From: Natronobacterium haloterrestre
GTDB lineage: Archaea > Halobacteriota > Halobacteria > Halobacteriales > Natrialbaceae
DNA: 64,000 nt
Assembly: GCF_900112205.1 (NCBI RefSeq)
Contig: NZ_FOKW01000004.1
Location: 124,001-188,000 of the forward strand
Reading direction: 5' to 3'
In this document: positions 26,901 to 34,780 of the stretch, one piece after another
Numbering within the stretch: the stretch's first letter is position 1
Layout of the letters: each line of letters starts with the position of its first letter
Translations under genes and position numbers: made by a program
The notes under the pieces: generated by a model
What the model saw: only the letters and a program-made list of their open reading frames with translations
The model's database searches: none
Told to the model about the DNA's origin: nothing

Positions 26901-28820
26901 CTACTCGTAGGTCTCCCGTTCGGCGACCAGGACCTCGGTGTCGCTCGCGTCCGGCGTCGCGAACAGGCGGATCCCGTCCTCGCCCTCTTCCGCTGTGAAC
27001 TCGAGGTCGCCGATCGTCGCCGTCTCGTTGACCGACGGCACCGCGACCGCGTCGACGGAATCCCCGTCGTCGACGCGCAGTTCGAAGGGATCGCCCGCCG
27101 TGTCGCCCGGAGCGAGCGCGATCGTCTGCCCGTCGATCCGGGCCGCCGCTTCGATCGGCTCGGACGCGAACGAGCGTGTCGCGTCGCCCGATTCGGAGAC
27201 GGTGTCGGTCCCGACCTCGAGGTCGACCGCGTATGCGGTGTCGTTGCCGATCACGTCCCACCCGCTTCGCGAAACGGCGACGGTTTCGCGCCAGTCGAGA
27301 CCGCCGACCTCGACCGTCGCGTTCCCGTCGTGCTCGAGGGTGTAGTCCCGGGCGCCGAGGGTCCAGATCTCGCGGTCGTCGTTGACGACGATCACGCCGC
27401 TCAGTTCGCTCTCGAACTGGTCTTCCGCCTCGTCCTCGGCGGGAAGGGGGCCCGGATCGATGACCGGCGTTTGGCCGACCGTCGCGTTTCGCTCGTAGGT
27501 GACGGCGTAGCCGCCGACCTCGACTTCGCCGTCGCCGGGCGGGCCGCCGTCGACCACGAGCATGTTCAGCGGGACGCTCGGCACCGCGACGAGCACCGTA
27601 AACGCCAGCAGGACGCCGACCGCCGCCTGTCGCCGGGAGAGCGGACTCGAGATCCAGCGGTCGGGGAGGACGGCTGGCAAGGCCGGGAGCGCGAGCAGGC
27701 CGACCAGGAGGGCCAGCGGCGCGATCGTCACGATGGGGGAGTACTCGTCGAGGAACGCGCCGACGACGCCGGCGAGGAAGCCGACGGCGAGCAGGAGAAG
27801 CCAGCCCACGGCGAGGCGTCGGCGACCCGGCACCCGCGACGTCGGCAGCGCCGCGAGGAGCCGCGGCACCGGCCTGTCACTCCCGGCGACGGCGACCATC
27901 GTCACCACCGCGAGCCCGAAGACCATGATGACCCCGGCCCCCCGGTAGAGGAAGAACACGTCCTCGTCGGTCAACACCAGCAGCCACAGCGCCTGGGCCA
28001 TCCCGAACAGCAGGACACCGAAGAAGATCCGGTCCCCGGCCGGCCGACGGCCGCGCCGTCGGAGCAGCGCGAGCCCCGCTAGGGCCCCGAGCAGGAACCC
28101 GAGGAGGTGCGCCTGGAAGCCGACGCCGGCCCAGGCGGGCGGACTCGGCGGCCCGACCTCGAGGACCTCCCGGACGACGGGCTGGGTCAGGGCCTCGTAC
28201 AGGATCTGGAGCGCGCTCGTGGCGACGACGGCGACGACCGTCGCGACGGGGTAGTTCACGACCGCGAAGCCGGCGATGGCGAAGACGGCCCCGGAAAAGC
28301 CCAGTCCCGGCCCCAGCGCGAAGACGGCCGTCAGCAACGCGGCGAGGAGCAACGCCGCCGGGAAGACGACGACCGCGCGGAACCAGGGTCGGGCCAGCGG
28401 GCCGCCCGCGGCGGTCCCGGCGTCGCGGCCTCCGCGATCGGTTCCCGCCGGGGGGTAGTGGCCCCAGGCGTACTCCGCGATGGGGGCCAGCGCGACCGTC
28501 CCGGCGGTGTTCGACGCCAGGTGGGCCGGCGAGCCGTGGGCGACGCCCGCCGTGAGCAGTCCAGTCGGGTAGAAGTACGACCACGTGATGAACGGCAGCG
28601 TCAGCGGTTCGCTCCACGTCCGCAGTCCGGCCTGGACGATGCCGTAGAACGCGACGAGAAGCGCGACGGTGACCAGCGTCCCCCACGGAACACCGTAGAG
28701 AAATCGGTCCGCGACCAGCGCCCGCCACCGTCCCCGTCCCTCGGCGTACCAGACGAAGCCGAGGGCGAGCAGGGCCGCGAGCACCAGTACGATCCGGGTC
28801 GGATCGAGATCGAGTGGCAT
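26901..28820 (-). CDS. Rhomboid-family intramembrane serine protease
   Basis: A 639-aa membrane protein. The rhomboid core is in the first 270 residues: HGSPAHLASN (the H-x4-H-x3-N helix-2 motif, residues 95-104), catalytic Ser176 in GLGFSG, and catalytic His238 in QAHLLG. Later segments add about six more membrane helices. The last 210 residues form an extracellular beta-rich domain, an unusual addition. Rhomboids cleave membrane-spanning substrates in the bilayer; the substrate here is unknown, though PGF-CTERM and other surface proteins would be reachable. Downstream of its 3' end lies carB on the same strand. Confidence 0.9.
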   Translation of the reverse strand: MPLDLDPTRIVLVLAALLALGFVWYAEGRGRWRALVADRFLYGVPWGTLVTVALLVAFYGIVQAGLRTWSEPLTLPFITWSYFYPTGLLTAGVAHGSPAHLASNTAGTVALAPIAEYAWGHYPPAGTDRGGRDAGTAAGGPLARPWFRAVVVFPAALLLAALLTAVFALGPGLGFSGAVFAIAGFAVVNYPVATVVAVVATSALQILYEALTQPVVREVLEVGPPSPPAWAGVGFQAHLLGFLLGALAGLALLRRRGRRPAGDRIFFGVLLFGMAQALWLLVLTDEDVFFLYRGAGVIMVFGLAVVTMVAVAGSDRPVPRLLAALPTSRVPGRRRLAVGWLLLLAVGFLAGVVGAFLDEYSPIVTIAPLALLVGLLALPALPAVLPDRWISSPLSRRQAAVGVLLAFTVLVAVPSVPLNMLVVDGGPPGDGEVEVGGYAVTYERNATVGQTPVIDPGPLPAEDEAEDQFESELSGVIVVNDDREIWTLGARDYTLEHDGNATVEVGGLDWRETVAVSRSGWDVIGNDTAYAVDLEVGTDTVSESGDATRSFASEPIEAAARIDGQTIALAPGDTAGDPFELRVDDGDSVDAVAVPSVNETATIGDLEFTAEEGEDGIRLFATPDASDTEVLVAERETYE

Positions 28821-28919
28821 CGTGATACGAGTACGATTTCGACCCGACGAACAAAGGTCTGGTTACGAGTCGAGCCCTCTTCGGTCTCGCGGTCTCCTCT
28901 CTAGGGCCCCGAAAAACGA

Positions 28920-29456
28920 TCAGATCGCGCCGTCGTGTGCGCTCTCGAAGTCCCGCTGGGCCCGGTACTGCTCGACGAACTCGGCGACGTCGAACTCGAG
29001 CATCTGGGACTCGAACTCGGTGATCGCACTGTCGTCCTCGGCGTGGCTGATCGCGTGTTCCATCAGTTCGACGACGAGTTCGACGACGACCTCGTGGAGC
29101 CGCCGGGAGTCGAAGTCGAAGACCCACAGCATCGCGTAGCCGACGGCGCCGTCGTCGCTGCCGTCGTAGGTGACGGTCTTCTCGGGGAACTCCTCCATGG
29201 CGACGCCCATGAGATGGGGCATGCCGAACTGCTCGAACTCGTCGTCGGTCTCGATCGTCTCCTGGAGGACCGCGACGAGCGACTCGGGGAAGAACCGCGA
29301 CGGCGGGTGGGCGTCGGTGACGACGGCGTGAGACGCGCCGCAGGAACAGTCGTAGTCGCGCATCCCGAGGCCGACGTCGTGGGGGTCGAGCGTCTTCCCG
29401 CAGGGAAGCTCGAGCGACCGTTCGGGATCCGAACCCGGTACGCGGGGCTCTGCCAT
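28920..29456 (-). CDS. Conserved haloarchaeal protein, DUF5815-like
   Basis: A 178-aa acidic soluble protein. An N-terminal knuckle has a lone Cys (ELPCGKTLDPHDVGLGMRDYDCSCG cut here at Cys clusters) giving CGK and CSCG, a plausible zinc site. The remainder is helical (LVAVLQETIE, LHEVVVELVVELMEHAISH). It matches the layout of the DUF5815 haloarchaeal family; no role is known. The start is Met of MAEPRVPGSD; upstream residues look untranslated. Confidence 0.8.
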   Translation of the reverse strand: MAEPRVPGSDPERSLELPCGKTLDPHDVGLGMRDYDCSCGASHAVVTDAHPPSRFFPESLVAVLQETIETDDEFEQFGMPHLMGVAMEEFPEKTVTYDGSDDGAVGYAMLWVFDFDSRRLHEVVVELVVELMEHAISHAEDDSAITEFESQMLEFDVAEFVEQYRAQRDFESAHDGAI

Positions 29457-29574
29457 TGGTCCCGGTAGGGCGGGCCGAGTCATAAGGGCGACGACTCGAG
29501 AAGGGACCGGCGGGACGAACGTGTTCCGGCCCGACTATTTGACCCTCCGGCGGCAACCGGAACCGACCACAGCG

Positions 29575-30846
29575 ATGAGCCAGCAACTCGCCGCCAGCAC
29601 GGTCAGACCCCCGTCGTTCGGCGATCGAAGCTTAGAGGAGATCGCCGAATCGCGGGAGCGGCCGGTCGACGACGAGACCGACGCGCTTCCGTCGACGCCG
29701 CGACACGAGCTCGCGGATCTCCGAGACCTGCTCGCGGTCGCCGAGCGCCGGCCCGGCGCGGTCTCGCTGGTCGATACGGTCCGCCACGAGCGGATCGCCC
29801 GCATCGACGGCGTCGGCCGCGGTCCCCACTCGATCGCCTTTCACCGGTCGCTCCCCGAGAACACCCGCGAGGGGGCCCACGCCTACGTCCAGTCCAGACA
29901 GGGATGGGTGTCGAAGATCGACCTCTACGGCGGCCGCCTCGTCGCCCGCGTCCGCGGAGGGACGTCCGGGCGGTCGATCGCCGTCTCGGCCGACTCGCGG
30001 TACGTCTGTGCGGGGTACTACAACCCGAACCACGTCGTCGTCTTCGACGCCGACACCCTCGAGCCGCTAACGCGAATCCGGACCCACGGGATCGACCCGG
30101 AGGGCGAAAGCGTTCCCTCTCGAGTCTGTACGGTACTCGACGTGCCGGGCCAGCGGTGTTTCCTGGTGGCGCTGAAGGACGCGGGACGGGTCTGGTTCGT
30201 CGACTACGGCACGGACAGCGGTTCCGACTCGTTCCCGGTCGTCGACGACGTACCCGTCGGTCCCGTACTCCACGACGCCCTGTTCGCGCCCGACGAGCGG
30301 CACTGCTTCCTGGCCTCGCAGGGCGAGGAGTGTCTGTTCGTGCTCGATACGGAACGGCGGGAAGTCGTCGACCGGATCCCGACCGCTGGACCGCCCCACC
30401 CCAGCCCCGGCGCGATCGACCGCGACCGCGGTCTGGGGTTCGCCGCGACCGTGATGACCGACGCGGTGACGGCCTGGGACCTCGAGCGGTGGGAGCCCGT
30501 GGCCGACGTCGAGGTCCCGGGGGACGGCATGTTCCTCAACTCCCACCCCGACTGTGATGCCGTCTGGGGCGACGTCATCTTCGACTCCGGCGATCGGAAC
30601 GAACTGCTCTACCGGATCGATCCCGACACCCTCGAGGTCGCGGACGTGATCGACACGAGCGAGTGGGGCGAGGGGCGGTCGCTGCATCCCGAGTTCACGC
30701 GCGACGGCGACTCGGTCTACGTCAGCCTCTGGGACGCCGGGAAACTGCTCGTTTTCGACGCCGAAAGCGGCGACCTCAGGACGGAGATCGACGGCCTCGA
30801 GACGCCGACTGGGTCGTTCCTCGGGACGAGGGCGACGGATCCCTGA
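29575..30846 (+). CDS. Cytochrome d1 heme-domain (NirF-like) beta-propeller protein
   Basis: A 423-aa beta-propeller related to the heme d1 domain of nitrite reductase and to NirF/NirN. Repeated blades with Tyr-Val-Ser-Asp-style strands are visible (GRSIAVSADSRYVCAGYYNPNHVVVFD split by turns; SVYVSLWDAGKLLVFDAESGD). His residues (FHRSLPEN, NSHPDCD, SLHPEFTRDG) could contact heme. There is no signal peptide, so it is cytosolic, unlike periplasmic NirF of proteobacteria. No nir or other heme-d1 genes are nearby. It may serve heme biosynthesis or be a non-heme propeller; function is uncertain. Confidence 0.75.
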   Translation: MSQQLAASTVRPPSFGDRSLEEIAESRERPVDDETDALPSTPRHELADLRDLLAVAERRPGAVSLVDTVRHERIARIDGVGRGPHSIAFHRSLPENTREGAHAYVQSRQGWVSKIDLYGGRLVARVRGGTSGRSIAVSADSRYVCAGYYNPNHVVVFDADTLEPLTRIRTHGIDPEGESVPSRVCTVLDVPGQRCFLVALKDAGRVWFVDYGTDSGSDSFPVVDDVPVGPVLHDALFAPDERHCFLASQGEECLFVLDTERREVVDRIPTAGPPHPSPGAIDRDRGLGFAATVMTDAVTAWDLERWEPVADVEVPGDGMFLNSHPDCDAVWGDVIFDSGDRNELLYRIDPDTLEVADVIDTSEWGEGRSLHPEFTRDGDSVYVSLWDAGKLLVFDAESGDLRTEIDGLETPTGSFLGTRATDP

Positions 30847-30873
30847 CGGGCCCGATGAAAAACGGGTCGTCTC

Positions 30874-30982
30874 ATACTGTCGGACAGAACTACGTGAAGC
30901 CGATCGTTCCCCTGGAGTCGTCACCGGTGGCGACGACGCCGAATTCACGATCGGCTTCGTATTGACTTCTGTCCAACAGTAT
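30874..30982. repeat. 109-bp MITE-like element with long imperfect inverted repeats
   Basis: The left arm starts ATACTGTCGGACAGAA and runs through GAAGCCGATCG (30874-30904). The right arm, read on the minus strand from 30982, starts ATACTGTTGGACAGAA and also runs through GAAGCCGATCG. The centre has an ACCGGT core flanked by GTCGTC and GACGAC. It has no coding capacity and ends at the stop codon of the next gene. The structure fits a miniature inverted-repeat element; the parent transposon is not in this window and I cannot name it. Confidence 0.7.
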
Positions 30983-31302
30983 CACTCTCGGTAGCCGTAC
31001 CCCCGAGCGAACAGCCTCGTCACGTAACTCAACACGAGCAACGCGACGAGTAACGCGCCGAGCGCGTACGGCTGGAAGCCGTAGATCGCCTCCCGGATCC
31101 CGTAACCGACGACGAGCAGCCCCATCGCCAGCGCCGTGCCGCCGGCCCAGCGGGAGACGTACGCCGGATCGACGCCGCTTTCCTCGTCGTAGTCCGTGTG
31201 GAGGTCCGCCCGTCCCCGGATCCCGATGAGATAGCCGAGGTAACAGATCACGAGCCCGCAGACGAACCAGACGCCGCCGCTGACGTAGTTGGGGTCGACC
31301 AT
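30982..31302 (-). CDS. Three-helix membrane protein with GIRE motif
   Basis: A 106-aa protein with three hydrophobic segments: WFVCGLVICYLGYLIG, ALAMGLLVVGYG and ALGALLVALLVLSYV. The second helix ends GYGIREAIYG, shared with the small membrane protein at 21262-21528. Function unknown. Its stop codon abuts the MITE-like element, which therefore probably inserted at, or replaced, its 3' flank without truncating it. Confidence 0.7.
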   Translation of the reverse strand: MVDPNYVSGGVWFVCGLVICYLGYLIGIRGRADLHTDYDEESGVDPAYVSRWAGGTALAMGLLVVGYGIREAIYGFQPYALGALLVALLVLSYVTRLFARGYGYRE

Positions 31303-31419
31303 CCGTTCCGAACTGGTGGGACGGTTCGAATAAGTCCGACGATCACGCCGCCGTTACCGGGGAAGAAACCGGCAGTTCGCGGGGGCTTCCGTTAGGAGAT
31401 CCGACGTTTTCGTATACAA

Positions 31420-31429
31420 AAGATATTTT
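31420..31429 (+). promoter_or_regulatory. AT-rich promoter of the Lrp gene
   Basis: AAGATATTTT about 26 bases before ATG 31454, preceded by TATACAAA at 31413-31420. The gene is probably leaderless and may autoregulate, as Lrp proteins often do, since the AT tract overlaps the likely operator. Confidence 0.45.
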
Positions 31430-31453
31430 CCCGTCCGAGCAAAACAGTCTCAC

Positions 31454-31882
31454 ATGAGTACCCAGGCGACGGAAGATCGCATCCTCGAGGTTCTCGAAGA
31501 GGATGCCCAGGCTTCGTACGCCGAGATCGCCGAGCGGGCGGGCGTCTCGAAGCCAACGGTGCGAAAGTACATCAACCAACTCGAGGACGAGGGCGTCATC
31601 GTCGGCTACTCGGCCGAGATCGACCCGAAGAAGCTCTCGAGTCAGACGATCGCGATGGTCGGGCTCGACGTCGCGAGCGAACGCTACGTCGAGGCGACGA
31701 AGACGCTGAAGGAACTCGACGAGATCGAGGCACTGTATAGTTCGAGCGGCGACCACATGCTGATGGCCGAAGTACGGGCCGAGGACGGCGACTCCCTCGG
31801 CGAGTTCATCTCGGAGGAACTGCTCGAGATCGAAGGGGTCACGGCGGCACACCCCTCTTTCCTGCAGGAGCGACTGAAGTAA
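31454..31882 (+). CDS. Lrp/AsnC-family transcription regulator
   Basis: A 142-aa regulator. The N-terminal helix-turn-helix (residues about 8-52; ASYAEIAERAGVSKPTVRKYI) is followed by a RAM/ACT-type ligand domain: QTIAMVGLDVASERYVEATK and the strand GDHMLMAEVRAEDGDS. Such proteins form octamers and sense amino acids. Size and layout match haloarchaeal LrpA-type regulators. It stands alone here, about 29 kb from glnA, so control of nitrogen genes is only a family-based guess. Confidence 0.93.
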   Translation: MSTQATEDRILEVLEEDAQASYAEIAERAGVSKPTVRKYINQLEDEGVIVGYSAEIDPKKLSSQTIAMVGLDVASERYVEATKTLKELDEIEALYSSSGDHMLMAEVRAEDGDSLGEFISEELLEIEGVTAAHPSFLQERLK

Positions 31883-31955
31883 CCCGTCCGGATGCGACCC
31901 GCGAGCGTCGTCCGCTCGAAGGTCGAGCCGTCGCCGGTCGTCGCCTACGGTCCCG

Positions 31956-32228
31956 TTATCGTATGGCACCCAGTTCCACGAACGCGTCAGCGTTTGCTGA
32001 CAGCCACGTCGTGAGCCGTTCGGCGTCGTCGCACTTCCGGGGGGTGATCGTCCGCCGGTCCGGGCCGTCCTCGTACCGAACGACGACGGCCTCGAGGTCC
32101 GACTCGAGGTCCGACTCGACCGGCCGGGAGGGGGTGTCGGCCGAACGAGATCGCCGGTCTCGCTGGCGCCGGCGGTGGCAGTCCCCGTCGATATCGCGTC
32201 CGTCGTGTCCGCTCGAGGGTCCCGTCAT
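31956..32228 (-). CDS. Small haloarchaeal protein, DUF7511-like
   Basis: A 90-aa protein. The N-terminal half is a disordered Arg/Asp-rich stretch; a repeat ESDLESDLEA (coded by GACTCGAGGTCC repeats) links to a compact domain: VVVRYEDGPDRRTITPRKCDD then WLSANADAFVELGAIR. That ending pattern (WL...FV.L...R) is shared with the DUF7511 group of haloarchaeal proteins as I recall it. No function is known. Convergent with the Lrp gene. Confidence 0.65.
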   Translation of the reverse strand: MTGPSSGHDGRDIDGDCHRRRQRDRRSRSADTPSRPVESDLESDLEAVVVRYEDGPDRRTITPRKCDDAERLTTWLSANADAFVELGAIR

Positions 32229-32335
32229 GACTGTGTCGACGGATACGAGTCTCGATCGGACGGTAAAAGCCGCTGCTAGTTGTGATATTGAGGAATATTG
32301 ATCGGTGACGATCGGTCAGTACGGGGGTCGCCCCA

Positions 32336-32608
32336 TCACTCCGGCAGTTCGCCGGCGTCCTGCAGTCCGTCGATGATGTCGTCCGCCAGTGCCTCAGGGC
32401 TCTCGTAGGGGAACCGTTCTTTCGGATCCACGTCGGCCGTACTGTGGATCTGCATCATCGACATCGAGAACTCGCCCGACTCGAAGGTCGTCGCGGGCCC
32501 GTTCGGGAGGGCGGGCAACAGGTCCATCGGCGTCGATACCGGATAGTCGGCCCCGTCGAACGCGTCGACGAGTTGTTCGCGGATGTCGGAGACGTCGGGT
32601 TCGGTCAT
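32336..32608 (-). CDS. MTH865-family protein
   Basis: A 90-aa helical protein beginning MTEPDVSDIREQLVDAFDGADYPVST and containing PMDLLPALPNGPATTFESG, the signature of the MTH865 family first seen in a Methanothermobacter structure. The family is an EF-hand-like fold of unknown activity. The start is Met of MTEPDV; further upstream frames are unlike coding sequence. Divergent from the thiolase gene, 136 bases away. Confidence 0.8.
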   Translation of the reverse strand: MTEPDVSDIREQLVDAFDGADYPVSTPMDLLPALPNGPATTFESGEFSMSMMQIHSTADVDPKERFPYESPEALADDIIDGLQDAGELPE

Positions 32609-32716
32609 CGCCGGACGTTCGGCCGGCGGTCGGATAATTGTTCGGTGACGGTCGGGGTGGCTCCGCTCGAGCGGTTTCGTGGGGTCGGACCCGAGCGCCG
32701 ACCGCCCCGGAACCCC

Positions 32717-32721
32717 TATAT
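32717..32721 (+). promoter_or_regulatory. TATA box of the thiolase gene
   Basis: TATAT in CCCCTATATCGG lies about 26 bases before ATG 32745, giving a leaderless mRNA and supporting the start. Confidence 0.6.
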
Positions 32722-32744
32722 CGGCACGGCGACAGCTATCGAGT

Positions 32745-33956
32745 ATGCACGACGCGGTCATCGTGGACGCGGTTCGAACCCCCTTCGGCGACCGGAACGG
32801 ATCCTTTCGCGACACCCACCCGCAGGATCTGGCGGCGAAACCGCTCGAGGCCCTCGAGGAGCGCAACGGCTTCGACCCGGAGACGATCGAGGACGTGATC
32901 TACGGCTGCGTGACGCCGGTCGACGAGCAGGGGCTGAACGTCGGTCGCATCGCGCCGATGGTCGCCGGCTGGGGCGAGGGCGTCCCCGGGGTCCAGCTCA
33001 ACCGGATGTGCGGCTCGGGCCAGCAGGCGGTCAACTTCGCCGCGACGAACGTGATGGCCGGCCAGCACGACGTCCTCGTCGCCGGCGGCGTCGAACACAT
33101 GACCCGGGTACCGCTGGGATCGGACGGCGTCGACGGCCTCGCCGGGGACGACGCCGTCACGGACACCTACTTCGAGCACTTCGACGAACTGACGACGCAG
33201 GGCGAAGGGGCCGAACGGATCGCCGAGGAGTACGACCTCTCCCGGCGCGACGTCGACGAACTCGCCCTCGACTCCCAGCGGCGGTGGGCCGAAGCCTGGG
33301 AGGACGGACGGTACGACGACCAGATCGTTCCCGTCGAGACCGAACTCGAGGTGGAAAACGGCGAGGACGGTCGAACGGGGAGTGAACCGACCCGCGAGAC
33401 GGTCGTCGTCGAGAGGGACGAACACCCGCGGCCCGACACCGACCTCGAGACGCTCGGCGACCTCCCGGTGTCCTTCCGCGAGGAAGGCGAGGGCGTCCAT
33501 CACCCCGGCAACGCCTCGGGGATCGTCGACGGCTCCGCGGCGCTGCTGATCGCGAGCGAGGCGGCCGCCGCCGAACACGGCTGGGAGCCGATGGCCCGGA
33601 TCGTCGACACCGCGGTCGTCGGCGTCGACCCCACCACCATGCTCACCGGGCCGATTCCGGCCACCGAGGAGGTCCTCGAGAAGAGCGGACTCACGGTCGG
33701 CGATATCGATCTCTTCGAGGTCAACGAGGCCTTCGCCTCGGTCGTCGCGGCCTGGCTCGAGGAGACCGGCGCCCCCTGGGAGCGGACCAACGTCAACGGC
33801 GGTGCGATCGCCCACGGCCACCCGCTGGGCGCGACCGGGGCGGCGTTGCTGGGGAAACTGGCACACGAACTCGAGCGGACGGGGGGCGAGATCGGCCTCT
33901 CGACGATGTGCATCGGGTTCGGGCAGGGGATCGCGACGGTGATCGAGCGGGTGTGA
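32745..33956 (+). CDS. Thiolase family acetyl-CoA acyltransferase
   Basis: A 403-aa thiolase catalysing acetyl-CoA condensation or beta-ketoacyl-CoA cleavage in the cytoplasm. The nucleophilic Cys89 is in LNRMCGSGQQAV, the second catalytic region is VNGGAIAHGHPLGATG (the general-base His), and the third is TMCIGFGQG (Cys acid). An insertion rich in Glu/Thr (about residues 200-235) is a haloadaptation feature. In haloarchaea thiolases serve fatty-acid breakdown, PHB synthesis or the mevalonate pathway; which one applies is not told by the neighbours, which are unrelated small genes. Confidence 0.95.
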   Translation: MHDAVIVDAVRTPFGDRNGSFRDTHPQDLAAKPLEALEERNGFDPETIEDVIYGCVTPVDEQGLNVGRIAPMVAGWGEGVPGVQLNRMCGSGQQAVNFAATNVMAGQHDVLVAGGVEHMTRVPLGSDGVDGLAGDDAVTDTYFEHFDELTTQGEGAERIAEEYDLSRRDVDELALDSQRRWAEAWEDGRYDDQIVPVETELEVENGEDGRTGSEPTRETVVVERDEHPRPDTDLETLGDLPVSFREEGEGVHHPGNASGIVDGSAALLIASEAAAAEHGWEPMARIVDTAVVGVDPTTMLTGPIPATEEVLEKSGLTVGDIDLFEVNEAFASVVAAWLEETGAPWERTNVNGGAIAHGHPLGATGAALLGKLAHELERTGGEIGLSTMCIGFGQGIATVIERV

Positions 33957-34127
33957 GGATCGGACGAACGCGCGGGATCGGTCCGCTGGTGGCCGCCCAG
34001 TCGTCTTCGACTCGAGGTTCCTGGCCGTACTTCCTGCCCCCGGACCGACTCGACCGGGCCCTCCGCTCGAGTCGGCGGCGGTCCCGCCGCTGAATCGCCG
34101 ATCCGGTCGACGGACCGGAAGATAGTT

Positions 34128-34141
34128 GTCACTGAAGTGAC
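34128..34141 (+). promoter_or_regulatory. Perfect 14-bp palindrome before the 34154 gene
   Basis: GTCACTGAAGTGAC, arms of six, ends 12 bases before the GTG start. It is placed like an operator or at the TSS. No matching regulator is nearby. Confidence 0.3.
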
Positions 34142-34153
34142 TTTCGTGTCGTA

Positions 34154-34651
34154 GTGAACGACGCGCTCCTCCTTTCGGGAACGGCGGTCGAGAACGCGGT
34201 CGGGTGGCTGCTTCTCGCCGCGTCCCTGCTGGTTCCCGGCGCGATAGCGGCCCTGCTGTGGACGCCGTTTTTGTTCTCGAGTCGGATCCGGACCCTGTTC
34301 GTCCGGCTGCCACCGTCCGATTCGCTGGCGCCGAGTTACGCTGTCGTCGGCGTCGCCGCGTCGCTGCCGTTCGTCCTCGGGCCGTTCGTCGCCGTGACGA
34401 GGGCCGGGCCCGACGCCCTCTGGGGGCCGCCGATACTCGGCGTGACCGCCGTGCTGTTCGTCGGCTACGCCGCGGGGACGCCCCTCGTCGGCGCGCTGGC
34501 GCTGCCACGGCTGGGGATCGACTGGGACCCACACGGCTACGACGCGTCCACGTGGGCGCTCCTCGGTGCGGGCGGGATCTGGTACGCGGCGCTGTTTACC
34601 GTCCCGCTCGCAGTCCTGGGGCTCGTGCTCTCGCTTCCCGGCGGATACTGA
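34154..34651 (+). CDS. Four-helix membrane protein, unknown
   Basis: A 165-aa integral membrane protein with four hydrophobic segments: WLLLAASLLVPGAIAALLW, SYAVVGVAASLPFVLGPFV, PILGVTAVLFVGYAAGTPLVG and WYAALFTVPLAVLGLVL. GTG start. A conserved loop IDWDPHGYDAST lies before the last helix. I cannot assign a family or function. Convergent with the copper ATPase gene. Confidence 0.72.
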   Translation: MNDALLLSGTAVENAVGWLLLAASLLVPGAIAALLWTPFLFSSRIRTLFVRLPPSDSLAPSYAVVGVAASLPFVLGPFVAVTRAGPDALWGPPILGVTAVLFVGYAAGTPLVGALALPRLGIDWDPHGYDASTWALLGAGGIWYAALFTVPLAVLGLVLSLPGGY

Positions 34652-34780
34652 CCGGCCGGCGCCGCGTCGATCCGATCACCGGTGGCCCCGACGCCCCGGC
34701 TTCCCGAGCGTGCAGTTCGTCCCCGCGATACCGCCGGTTTCCATCACGAAGAACACTGACGACGTTCGAATCGGCCGCCG

